DNA from: Henckelia pumila
Taxonomy: Eukaryota > Streptophyta > Magnoliopsida > Lamiales > Gesneriaceae
Length of the DNA: 64,000 bases
Assembly: GCF_033568475.1 (NCBI RefSeq)
Contig: NC_133123.1
Location: forward strand, 1,922,001 to 1,986,000
Reading direction: 5' to 3'
The notes under the pieces were generated by a model. That model was not told where the DNA came from. It worked only from the letters and a program-made list of their open reading frames with translations, and ran no database searches. A program made the position numbers and the translations under genes. Of the stretch, positions 23,466 to 35,396 are shown in pieces (the stretch's first letter is position 1; every line of letters starts with the position of its first letter).

Positions 23466-26400
23466 AAGAAATGATTTCGTCCTCGAAATCGTATTCATCC
23501 GGAATATCAAATATTCTCACATCATCTTTCAATCGCATGTCAGATTATTACTTCGAATTTGCTTCTATTCTCTTGTAATCAGTATTTATTCAGTTGTACT
23601 TTAAGTCATTGAAAAGAATTCGTTCTGAGCTGTTTTTTTCTTCAATCAAAGATTTGTCGACTAATCGACTTAACTCAAAATCTTTTCGACATCTATCTCA
23701 ACTAATTAAAGTACATCGGAAGAATCTTCTGATACTTCCTTCTCTTATTCCCATGGAACAAATCAGATCCATTATATCAAACTGAAAAGATTAAATCGTT
23801 CAATCGAATCATCAATTCCATCTGATATCTCAGTCAGTGATATTCAACTTCAGTAACGATTTGTTTCTTTCTCGATATCATTCTATGCTATGCTCCGCAT
23901 AGAAGATATATCAAGTCTACACTGTTATTCTCTTTATCGCTTCAAAATCAGTATTCACATTCATATTCTGAATCTGTAAATTAAACTCTGCTATTTCTCT
24001 ATTCTGAATTGAATGATGTTTCAAGAATAACTTTTCCACTTAACTAATCAGTTTCAGCTTCAAAAGTTATATCTATCATTCAATTACTAATTCTGGTTCA
24101 TCTTCTCTGCTTTCAGTCCATACAGATTCATATTCATCATCCTTGTGTTCCTCAAATCACATCTGATCTGCTGTTAACAAATCATGTCTGATCTGATATC
24201 ATATACTTCAGTAGTATCATTCCAACACAAAGAAATCGGATTTCTTTTCATCATATCATTATCTCAAAATTGATTCATTAGCTGTTACAGGAATTATAAT
24301 CATCAAATGGCAACACATCAAGACAAGTAATACCGAATCAGGTATTAAAGTTCTGAAAATATTCTCAATATCCGGAAAATCAACTCAGATAATCCATCAA
24401 TCGACAAATGGTATAATGCAATCACATATAACCAACTCTCAGAACATCAATCCATCAATCGCTGCCACATCTGTTGAATAATTCTAAAGTCTTACTCCTG
24501 ACAATAGATTGTAATTATTCCTGTAATTCATCATATCTCTGTCTTCTTCACAGATCTGAATCGATAGCTGTTATTCACATCTCATATAGTGTATTCCATA
24601 AATCTAATTAGTCTATTCGGATTATTTTGTAATCAGAGTTTATGTTGTATTCACAGTTTTCAACGTATTCAGAACTGTTGATAATCGGTATCATATCAGA
24701 TAAAATTTCATTCTCGAAATTCAATTCATCTTCTCTGATTATTCTTCCAATTCAACAATAATATTTTGTACATTTACCTCAAAAAGTACTCAAAGTCTTC
24801 GAATCATCTGTATTACAATGTAATAGTAAACCCAATGTTTCAATCTGAGACATTATTTCTTGGCTTATTGTTCGTCTTACAACGAATCTAATCACAATTC
24901 AGTGATTGGATCATACAGAAAGACCATTGTATACTGTAATCTCAATCAATCTGTTCATAACTACCACTTGTTTACATCATCTATACTGTTTCATCTTGAT
25001 AGTTTCGCAAAATATTATTTCAAATCACAATCTCGTAACAATTCTGGAGTTTCTAAACTATCACTGAACTCATCTGGTCAACGATTTTCAAATTCATCGG
25101 AAACTCTCTGTACGTTTAACTTCGAAAACGTACTAATTCTGTTACTTCTATTTGCTTTATCGTCTGATAAAACAATTATCTGATGAATACCAAATTCATT
25201 GTTGTGCATTTTCTTCCAAATCTGATATTTCTTTTCAGAAATATCAGGCACAATCAAATAATCAATCATAATAGAATTCATTCATTCTGATCTGAGGCTT
25301 CAATTCATATCTCTATATGGTATTCTGTACTGAATTCTCATCGCTTCAGTTGCTTTCTATGTTTATTTCATCCTCTGAACAACTCTGGCTTGCTTTCAAT
25401 CAAAATCATTCTGATTGGTCATATATTCATCTGAATATTCAAACCAAAATACACAAAATCTGAAATCAATTGATCGAATGCCTGTTTCATTCTTCATTTC
25501 TATTTCTAAATTAAATTCTAATAACTTGATCTCGTCTCAATGTACTTTAATCCTTTCAAATCAATTCTCACTTAATTTGGATTACAGCAATTCGGACTGT
25601 TTTCGTATCTATCTCGATACTTCAAGCTCATAAATTCAAAAGATCAATCAATCACACATTCATCTCTTCTCTTCGTTCTATTTCCCAAATCTCAATTGGA
25701 AATTCTATCAATTATGAGTCATAAATATTATCATATACTCAATGTATACATCAATCAATTAGTGACTCTTGAAATTCATAATCAGGGAAACTCACTTAAG
25801 TCAAGATCATCCACAAAACAAGAATATGAATGATAATATGCTAAGTGAAAACAACTCACTAGCATCTTAACTCAAGACGAGTAGATCAAATCAGACTCTA
25901 TAAAAAAAATAAGAGTCAATCAAAATCGATTGAGGTCGGTACCAAAACCTCAAAATCAATATCAAGAATTTCAAAAATCATGATTTTATGATGTAATAAC
26001 TTCAGTAAAATCAAATAAAAGACTCATTTGTAACTGATTTTCATATCATCATCTATTTTGTAAACCTCAAAAGCAGTATTCAATTCATAAACTCATCAAT
26101 TCTCTGATAAATTCCAGTTCACAACTGAAACTAAAGTCAAGAATCTTACTGAAATATATCTGTAATCTCTATTCATTAGCATACTTATCAATGCTAATTA
26201 GATCTTAAACATATCTAGTGCATCGAATATACTGATTTCGGAATATTTCTGTAATTAAACATCATATATCGAACCGAAATCATAGAATCTTAATTCGAGA
26301 TTCTATATCATCATATTCAATTGCACATTATGTTCTTCCTGATCTAATTTAATCGTTTCTTATCATCAATTCTTTTACTCATCTGTATTCAATTATTGCA

Positions 26401-27580
26401 TCATCATCTATCATGCAACATAAACAGATATTTCAATACGAACAAAAATCATCTTCAGTTTCAGTTCATCGAAACAATAGTTCCATTCTTCAGTTCAATT
26501 CACACAATCTCTTCTCTGATACAGAGGTGATCATATAATAAGCTTTCAGCTATCATGAATCTATTGCACCAACAATAAACAGGTCAAAACAAAATAAATC
26601 TGTTACCTGAAATTTCATTCTCAGGTGCAATTTCATTCTGATTCTCTGTATACTTCTGGAATAGAAATTGTAGCTAAATATGTGTTTTTCCCACACCGTA
26701 GCATCTTTACAATTTCAGTCCTTTTGCTTCATCATTCAGCTTCAGTTCTATTAAACAAGATTATATCTTTCATAACATACTTCAGTCATCAGCATTTATT
26801 CAGACATATTCTTCGAATTCAAGCCATAATGACACAACTCAATCTTGAGCTTTATTATTATCATCCACAATTCAAAGAATCATAGTAAGCTTGCAAAGTC
26901 TAATAAAACATTCTTCAATATTAAAAATATTCAACTTCGAGATGGTATAGTTTTCTTTCTCATCATTTCTATCTGTTGTGGCAAAGAACTATAAACAAAA
27001 ATCATGTTCTAAGAACTTACCAACAAATTAATATACCTCTGTTCTTTCATCATTTTCTCTGTCAAAATCTATCAGCTGGTTGCTAGGTCTTGAAGTTGGT
27101 AGACAGTCAATCTGATACGATATTCATCTGTATCTGTCAGGTATTTGAACAACTGATCAAGGACTTCAGGCCAACTTCTACCTGCAATACATCTATTCAT
27201 TCGCTGATATGCAGTTCTGTTCTGTTCAATCAGAGATATTTTATTCAGCTGAGCAATAATATAGTTCTGTTCAATCGGACCATACCATTCGGTTCAGTCT
27301 GGCCATACAACTCTGTCAGTCTGGGGTGCTTACATCACCCAAAGAACACTATTCTCTTCTATTCTGGGTGCTTACATCACCCGGGGAAATTCTTATAATA
27401 ACATCGATAAGAATTTGAAACTTTACAAATCAGTAAATTAATCAATTCAATTTCAAAGGTAGATCAAGAGTACATGCAATTTATTAAATCATCGAATCAA
27501 ATACTGCATAATCATGCAATACTATAAATGCATGTGACTCACTCTACCCCGCTCAGCTTCTATCTCAGTCCAGAACCTAC
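23466..27580 (-). other. Interior of the LARD-like element, apparently non-coding
   Basis: AT-rich, rich in TTCAATC/ATTCATC words. The longest open frames on either strand are about 100 codons and show no retroelement motifs. Near 27325-27385 the phrase GGGTGCTTACATCACCC, itself an inverted repeat, occurs twice. Confidence 0.6.
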
Positions 27581-27592
27581 GCTTTGATACCA
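27581..27592 (-). promoter_or_regulatory. tRNA primer-binding site of the LARD-like element
   Basis: TGGTATCAAAGC on the minus strand matches the 3' end complement of initiator-Met tRNA (TGGTATCAGAGC) except for one base, 5 nt from the LTR end. Confidence 0.8.
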
Positions 27593-27597
27593 CCTGT

Positions 27598-30190
27598 TGT
27601 GGGGACCTCGGGTTGCTAATCTTGTTTTAGGGCAGCTAATTATTAATTAAACAATTAATCAAACAATTAAAGAATAATAAATTAAGAGCAGAAATTTTTT
27701 TTTTTTAAAACTCAGAGCCTCGCTCGATCGGGCAAAGTCAGCCGATCGAGCGAGCAAAATATCACATTCTCGGGTCTGCACATATAATGGCCTCGCTCGA
27801 TCCGGCAAAGTTAGCCGATCGAGCGAGCCATGAATCAAAACTCTCGGTGTGCCCAATTACTTGCCGCGCTCGATCCTACAAATTCTCAGGATCGAGCGTG
27901 CCTCTTGTTCCAAAATTTCTGCAGAATCTGTTTGCTGACAAACCTTGAAACATTGGCAAGATCCTTCAAATAAATTCAAGTCTATACATGATATAACATC
28001 TGAGAACATGCATATATTCATATACGAAGTCTCTGGCATCAAAACATGCGTTGAATACATCAATTCGAATAACATAATAGACATCAATTGAGCAAGCTAC
28101 ACAAAGACTCAAATGTGAGCTTCAAGTCTATAAGTTCATATCAAGTTTGATGCTATCTAACTACCATTCTTCTGCTTAAAACCCGAGTCCACACTTGCTA
28201 AGTCTCGCTCCCAATCTGTCAATGTCGTCTCAACAAAGCTCCTGTCCCACCTGTTGCAATGCACACATACAAAACAAAGCAACAGCCGGATAAACTCCGG
28301 TGAGAAATCATTCTCAGTATAATCGACATATAAATGCGTTAAATAAATTCATATCAACTCTAAACATATCAACTCAAGAATAGAGTAAAAATAACGCATA
28401 TATCGACTCAACTTCAACTCAAGACTCAATTTATATAGCGCGCTTATCTCAAAAATTGATTCTTATCACTTCATTTCCATCAAGATTCGTAACCGATCTT
28501 GACATGAATATCCATTTATCGTAGCCATTCCGGGCTAGAAATAAGGTTAACCGCAACCTTGGCATAGAATCAATTCAATATACAATCATATCAAAAGCAA
28601 TAAAGATCCACTACCTGTGATGGATCGACAATAACATAAGTTCTACCTCAAGAACAAATACTTAAACAAGTATGTGGTCTGTTCGGGATAACTCAAGAAT
28701 AGTCATTCTTGAGTTTCACAGTCTCTGACTCACGATGTCGTCATTATACCTTTCATTCTTGAGTTGACGATGTTCCACATCTGGATAGGAAGTACCACAA
28801 CTCATAGCAAATCTGCTCATTCAATCATCAATCATCTTCACTCACATTCGCTTCCATCTTGATCACTTCTTCTTCGGTTTCAAGTTGAGGTTCTTGAGTC
28901 AATAGTCTCCTATTAAACTCTGAAACATATCATCAAAACATGTATATCAAACCTCATTCTATTCAATAATTTCAGAATTGAATCAAAATCATCAATATAG
29001 ATTCAATCAACATCATTTCAAACTTCAACTTCTTCTTATTCGATATAACTCAGAGTCTTGAATCGTTAGCCTTCGAAACTCAACTGAAATCGAGAAATAA
29101 AAATGCTATAACATTCATAACATCTAAACAACTATCTCAACTCAGTTATAGGCTATCAACACGAAGTCAAAACATCAACCGGCGGCGTAGCGATTGAAAA
29201 TCGGGAACCGACGCGGTATCGAATTCATTTCTAATCAATTCTGTCATTCGTATCACCTATATCAGCTGAATTCATCATTCAATTCATCATTTCAGCAACT
29301 AAATATATCAAATGTAAGCTGGACATCACAACAAGTTCATTCCTTAGTTCATTTTCAATCCAGCTTCGATATATAACGGCATACGAATTCAATAACACAA
29401 ACATCAAGTCATAATCTGATCTCTGCCAAATTTTGTTCTTCAAAACATGTCGAGATAACAAAATACTTACATCAAATCGAAGGCCTCATTGCAAGGATTC
29501 CAGGACATCTTTCGGAATTGAAATCGGACGAGCGAAACAAAAGTTATGGCGATTTGAAACTCAAAACGAAAAAGGAATAAAAGGGGTTCGGCTTCCTCTT
29601 TCGAATTTTCTGAATAATTCTGAATACACAAAACATATACACGTAGCATGCTGATAATCTGATTCATAATCTGATATGTATTGCATAAATTGCAATTTAG
29701 TCCCTCAAGTCTTCAGTAATTGCAATTCAGTCATCGGCCTTTTTTTTAATTCAATTTCAATCCAAAATAATTTAAGAGTAGTAGAATTAAAATCGAAACT
29801 TTAAATATTCCCAAATTAAATACACTCAGATTAAAATTAAATAAATTCGAATTAAATCAATAATCCCGGCCTTTTGCACTTTAGCCCTCGAATCTTCGAT
29901 ATTTTCAAATCAACCCCTGGTCGGGTTTCATCTTCAAATACATCTTCTTTAATTTCCGAAATATGGAATTTAATCTCAAATTCCATAAATATTCAAATCA
30001 AATATTTATTCTTTTAATTTAAGAATTCTCGGAATTTAATTCTCAAAATCCGTCAATTCTCAAATTAAATATTTTCGGCTCAGAAATTAAATCTATCATT
30101 TTCATAACTTCTCAAATCAATATTAGCCCATAATATGGAATTTAATTCTCAAATCCCATAATTAATAATTTAATATTTTCGGGCCTTACA
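27598..30190 (-). repeat. LTR of the LARD-like element (5' LTR on the minus strand)
   Basis: 2593 bp, the same length as its partner with about 2-3 per cent differences and compensating 1-nt indels. Hairpin cluster at about 27719-27898. Confidence 0.93.
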
Positions 30191-31723
30191 AGAGTAACAT
30201 GCCTCCTCCTTCCCGTGCTTGCGTAATATGCTGGATAGCATATACCCGGCATGGTTATCCAAAGAGTTGGGGAGAAAACACGGTTTCCCCCCTTGAATCA
30301 TAGCACAATCATCGGGTTCCCATAAACAAACTTTGTTCAAAAAGTCGCTGATTAATGCATCGGAAATGCCTGGTTTAACGACACACCATGCAACTATATC
30401 AAGACTCTGGACATGAGTGGCAGCAATAAGAAAGAGACAAGAAAAATAGAGTACTGCTTTGATTAAAAAACAAGCCATAACAGCTGTGAGATTGTTATGT
30501 TTTACTTTCGTGGGAGTATGGGAGATTAAATACTTGGTTTAGATGAGAGATGGTGGAGGTTTTTAATTAATTTAATTTTTTTAATCTTGTGGGAACGATA
30601 TAAATGGGATTTTTTTTTTATTTCTTGGCCTTTTGTTTTCCTTTTTTTACAACCTGAATTTCAAAAAAAAAAAAACCTGAATTTATTACGTACCCAGCTG
30701 TCCTTAATTTATTAAGATGAATGTGGCAGTGATTTAAAATATAACCAATATTAGTGTAAATTTGATAGCTAACCATCAAGCCCCCATTTGGTTCCATCTC
30801 CGAAAACATCTAAATATTCGAATTACTTAAATCATACGAATAACTTGTTTCAAAATTACTTTGTTTAGATGAGAGATGGTTGAGGTTTTTAATTAATTTA
30901 ATTTGGGAACGATATAAATGGGATTCTTTCTTTTTATTTTTTGGCCTTTTGTTTTCCTTTTTTTACAACCTGAATTTCAAAAAAAAAACCTGAATTTATT
31001 AATTAAGATGAATGTGGCAGTGATAAAAACAAGTTTAACTTTCAATGGTTATATGAAATTGTTGGTTTAAAAAAAAATCACATTGAAGAATTTGAAGATT
31101 CTGAAGATATTTTGTAGTCGTCGTTACTAAGTGTCCCCGTGCTGCTGTTCATGTTGAAGACATCAGAGACAACACTGTGAGAACTGTGTTGTTGAAGATC
31201 TTTACTGTCTCCTCAAATTTAGGATACGAGAGTTGCATCTGATTTCTTTTATACTCTGATTGTATTTTAGGATGCAAATTTGATTTCTCAAATTGTTGAA
31301 AAATTTAGGATTTAATGATTTTTCGTAAAATCACTAGGATTATCTTTGTAAGACTGATCTTACGTTTACTGGTGATATTTAGCCCTAAGGCACCCGCACG
31401 AGTTTTTATACTCGTGCAAAATTAATTTCTTGTGTTATTTATTTTTGTTTATTTTCCGCTGCCCTGTGTTTTCGTTGATGTTGTGACACCGCGGACAACA
31501 CTGACTCTTTATTTTAACATACAATTAACAATAAGATTTCTGTCACACACCTTCATCGGCGAATCATCGAATTATATATGAAAAAGAAACAACATCGAAT
31601 AATGGCCACCAATGCTAACCCGCCGTCATCAGTGGTTGGTTGCAATCCTCCCCTGTGAGTAGAGGCTTTTTAAGACAAAAAAAAAAAAAAAAAATCACTC
31701 GTAACTAAAATTTAATTAAAATC

Positions 31724-32204
31724 TTACCGTCGGCAAAGAGTATAAATGCGCAAAGCCAAGCTTATCAAAGCAACCACAGTGCCCAAAATGAGAATGAACT
31801 CGCTTCCATGGACGTGCTGTTTGTTAGCTCCATTTGTGTCTGGAATATGCAGCGTCGCATTGGGATACTCACAGTATTCATTCGGGTTCACAAATGTTAT
31901 GGCTCCTATACCATCAGAGTAACATGCCTACTCTTTCCCGTGCTTGCGTAATATGCTGGATAGCATATACCCGGCATGGTTCTCCAAAGAGTTGGAAAGA
32001 AAACATGGTTTCCCCCCTTGAATCATAGCACAATCATCGGGTTCCCATAAACAAACTTTGTTCAAAAAGTCGCTGATTAATGCATCGGAAATGCGTGGTT
32101 TAACGACACACCATGCAACTATATCAAGACTCTGGACATGAGTGGTAGCAATAAGAAAGAGACAAGAAAAATAAAGTACTGCTTTGATTAAAAAAACAAG
32201 CCAT
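31724..32204 (-). pseudogene. X8/CBM43 protein gene, copy 3: frameshifted
   Basis: Same gene as the intact copy but 481 bp instead of 480. An extra A in the A-run at 32190-32196 (an extra T after ATG GCT TGT TTT) shifts the frame after four codons and leads to an early stop. Further changes (for example GTTGGAAAGAAAACATGG) fit relaxed selection. Confidence 0.88.
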
Positions 32205-33462
32205 AACAGCTGTGAGATTGTTATGTTTTACTTTCGTGGGAGTATGGGAGATTAAATACTTGGTTTAGATGAGAGATGGTGGAGGTTTTTAATTAATTTA
32301 ATTTTTTTAATCTCGTGGGAAAGATATAAATGGGATTCTTTCTTTTTATTTCTTGGCCTTTTGTTTTCCTTTTTTTACAACCTGAATTTCAAAAAAAAAA
32401 ACCTGAATTTATTACGTACCCAGCTGTCCTTAATTTATTAAGATGAATATGGCAGTGATTTAAAATATAACCAATATTAGTGTAAATTTGATAGCTAACC
32501 ATCAAGCCCCCATTTGGTTCCATCTCCGAAAACATCTAAATATTCGAATTACTTAAATCATACGAAATAACTTGTTTCAAAATTACTTTGTTTAGATAAG
32601 AGATGGTTGAGGTTTTAATTAATTTAATTTTTTTAATCTCGTGGGAACGATATAAATGAGATTCTTTCTTTTTATTTTTTGGCCTTTTGTTTTCCTTTTT
32701 TTACAACCTGAATTTTTTTTTAAAAAAAACCTGAATTTATTAATTAAGATGAATGTGGCAGTGATAAAAACAAGTTTAACTTTCAATGGTTATATGAAAT
32801 TGTTGGTTTAAAAAAAAATTACATTGAAGAATTCGAAGATTCTGAAGATATTTTGTAGTCGTCGTTACTAAGTGTCCCCGTGCTGCCGTTCGTATTGAAG
32901 ACATCAGAGACAATACTGTGGGAACTGTGTTATTGAAGATCTTTACTGTCTCTTCAAATTAGGCTACGGGAGTTGCATTTGATTTCTTTTATACTCTGAT
33001 TGTATTTTAGGATGCAAATTTGATTTCTCAACTTGTTGAGAAATTTAGGATTTAATGATTTTTCGTAAAATCACTAGGATTATCTTTGTAAGACTGATCT
33101 TACGTTTACTGGTGATATTTAGCCCTAAGGCACCCGCACGAGTTTTTATACTCGTGCAAAATTAATTTCTTGTGTTATTTATTTTTATTTATTTTCCGCT
33201 GCCCTGTGTTGTCGTTGATGTTGTGACACCGCGGACAACACTGACTCTTTATTTTAACCTACAATTAACAATACGATTTCTGTCACACACCTTCATCGGT
33301 GAATCATCGAATTATATATGAAAAAGAAACAACGTCGAATAATGGCCACCAATGCTAACCCGCTGTCATCAGCGGTTGGTTGCAATCCACCCCTGTGAGT
33401 AGAGGGTTTTTAAGACAAAAAAAAAAAAAAAAATCACCCGTAACTAAAATTTAATGAAAATC

Positions 33463-33942
33463 TTACCGTCGGCAAAGAGTATAAATGCGCAAAGCCAAGC
33501 TTATCAAAGCAACCACAGTGCCCAAAATGAGAATGAACTTGCTTCCATGGACATGCTGTTTGTTAGCTCCATTTGTGTCTGGAATATGCAGCGTTGCATT
33601 GGGATACTCACAGTATTCATTCGGGTTCACAAATGTTATGGCTCCTATACCATCAGAGTAACATGCCTCCTCCTTCCCGTGCTTGCGTAATATGCTGGAT
33701 AGCATATACCCGGCATGGTTATCGAAAGAGTTGGGGAGAAAACACGGTTTCCCCCCTTGAATCATAGCACAATCATCGGGTTCCCATAAACAAACTTTGT
33801 TCAAAAAGTCGCTGATTAATGCATCGGAAATTCCTGGTTTAACGACACACCATGCAACTATATCAAGACTCTGGACATGAGTGGCATCAATAAGAAATAG
33901 ACAAGAAAAATAGAGTACTGCTTTGATTAAAAAACAAGCCAT
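33463..33942 (-). CDS. Secreted X8 (CBM43) domain protein, copy 4, intact
   Basis: Single-exon gene for 159 aa. A signal peptide (MACFLIKAVLYF to THVQS) is followed by an X8 domain (about 29-112): WCVVKPGISD, six-cysteine pattern (VC, DC, PC, ACY, YC), and HAGYMLSSILRK. Then comes a short polar linker and a hydrophobic tail (FILILGTVVALIS) that could be a GPI signal or membrane anchor, ending RIYTLCRR. X8 domains bind beta-1,3-glucan (callose), as in plasmodesmal callose-binding proteins and glucanase tails; no catalytic domain is present. The TAA stop lies inside CGACG-GTAAGA, a good splice donor, so a spliced form with another C-terminus is possible. Only complete copy of the array. Confidence 0.85.
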   Translation of the reverse strand: MACFLIKAVLYFSCLFLIDATHVQSLDIVAWCVVKPGISDALISDFLNKVCLWEPDDCAMIQGGKPCFLPNSFDNHAGYMLSSILRKHGKEEACYSDGIGAITFVNPNEYCEYPNATLHIPDTNGANKQHVHGSKFILILGTVVALISLALRIYTLCRR

Positions 33943-35199
33943 AACAGCTGTGAGATTGTTATGTTTTACTTTCGTGGGAGTAAGGGAGATTAAATACTTG
34001 GTTTAGATGAGAGATGGTGGAGGTTTTTAATTAATTTAAGTTTTTTAATCTCATGGGAACGATATAAATGGGATTCTTTCTTTTTATTTCTTGGCCTTTT
34101 GTTTTTCTTTTTTTACAACCTGAATTTCAAAAAAAAAAAAAAAAACCTGAATTTATTACGTACCCAGTTGTCCTTAATTTATTAAGATGAATGTGGCAGT
34201 GATTTAAAATATAACCAATATTAGTGTAAATTTGATAGCTAACCATCAAGCCCCCATTTGGTTCCATCTCCGAAAACATCTAAATATTCGAATTACTTAA
34301 ATAATACGAAATAACTTGTTTCAAAATTACTTTGTTTAGATGAGAGATGGTTGAGGTTTTTAATTAATTTAATTTTTTTAATCTCGTGGGAACAATATAA
34401 ATGAGATTCTTTCTTTTTATTTTTTGGCCTTTTGTTTTCCTTTTTTTACAACCTGAATTTCAAAAAAAAAACCTGAATTTATTAATTAAGATGAATGTGG
34501 CAGTGATAAAAACAAGTTTAACTTTCAATGGTTATATGAAATTGTTGGTTTAAAAAAAAATCACATTGAAGAATTCGAAAATTCTGAAGATATTTTGTAG
34601 TCGTCGTTACTAAGAGTCCCCGTGCTGCCGTTCGTGTTGAAGAAATCAGAGACAACACTGTGGGAACTGTGTTGTTGAAGATCTTTACTGTCTCTTCAAA
34701 TTTAGGCTACGGGAGTTGCATCTGATTTCTTTTATACTCTGATTGTATTTTAGGATGCAAATTTGATTTCTCAACTTGTTGAGAAATTTAGGATTTAATG
34801 ATTTTTCGTAAAATCACTAGGATTATCTTTGTAAGACTGATCTTACGTTTACTGGTGATATTTAGCCCTAAGGCACCCGCACGAGTTTTTATACTCGTGC
34901 AAAATTAATTTTTTGTGTTATTTATTTTTGTTTATTTTCCGATGCCCTGTGTTCTCGTTGATGTTGTGACACCGCGGACAACACTGACTCTTTATTTTAA
35001 CATACAATTAACAATACCATTTCTGTCACACACCTTCATCGACGAATCATCGAATTATATATGAAAAAGAAACAACGTCGAATAATGGCCACCAATGCTA
35101 ACCCGCCATCATCAGTGGTTGGTTGCAATCCTAACCTGTGAGTAGAGGGTTTTTAAGACAAAAAAAAAAATCACCCGTAACTAAAATTTAATGAAAATC

Positions 35200-35396
35200 T
35201 TACCATCGGCAAAGAGTATAAATGCGCAAAGCCAAGCTTATCAAAGCAAACACAGTGCCCAAAATGAGAATGAACTCGCTTCCATGGACATGCTGTTTGT
35301 TAGCTCCATTTGTGTCTGGAATATGCAGCGTCGCATTGGGATACTCACAGTATTCATTCGGGTTCACAAATGTTATGGCTCATATACCATCAGAGT
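35200..35396 (-). pseudogene. X8/CBM43 protein gene, copy 5: C-terminal fragment
   Basis: Matches the C-terminal third of the intact gene up to CCATCAGAGT (ends 35396), where chromovirus sequence begins. The missing N-terminal part is not found to the right of the chromovirus. The break lies at the same AGAGT used as target by the LTR element in copy 2. Confidence 0.88.

Larger units (their letters stand above)
20860..30190 (-). mobile_element. Non-autonomous LTR retrotransposon (LARD-like), complete with target duplication
   Basis: Two direct LTRs of 2593 bp each (20860-23452 and 27598-30190) begin TG and end CA and are flanked by the 5-bp duplication AGAGT. Reading on the minus strand, a primer-binding site like initiator-Met tRNA (TGGTATCAAAGC, 27592-27581) follows the 5' LTR by 5 nt, and a purine tract (AGAGGGGAGGAAT, 23465-23453) abuts the 3' LTR, preceded by TTTCGAGGACGAAAT as in the Tekay-type element at 37 kb. 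The 4145-bp interior has no gag, reverse transcriptase or integrase frame that I can recognise, so it must have used proteins from another element. LTRs differ by roughly 2-3 per cent by eye, suggesting a fairly recent insertion. Confidence 0.9.
20663..30478 (-). pseudogene. X8/CBM43 protein gene, copy 2: split by the LTR element
   Basis: The N-terminal part is 30478-30191 and the C-terminal part 20859-20663. Apart from the insertion the frame looks intact and nearly identical to the complete copy. The element sits between the two halves with target duplication AGAGT (20855-20859 and 30191-30195), inside the codons for Tyr-Ser of ACYSDG. Removing the element and one duplication would restore the normal coding order; as it stands the gene cannot make the protein. 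Confidence 0.9.
19157..35396 (-). repeat. Tandem array of an X8-protein gene unit (about 1.73-1.75 kb)
   Basis: Four near-identical upstream spacers (about 19404-20660, 30479-31720, 32205-33460, 33943-35197) alternate with five copies of one small gene. Stop-codon positions 20663, 31724, 33463 and 35200 give a unit of 1737-1739 bp for the later copies, and about 1725 bp between the first two after removing the 9336-bp insertion. Each spacer holds an internal direct repeat of about 200 bp (TTAGATGAGAGATGG to AAGATGAATGTGGCAGTGAT, twice), long A runs, and a perfect hairpin GCACGAG-tttttata-CTCGTGC. Confidence 0.9.
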
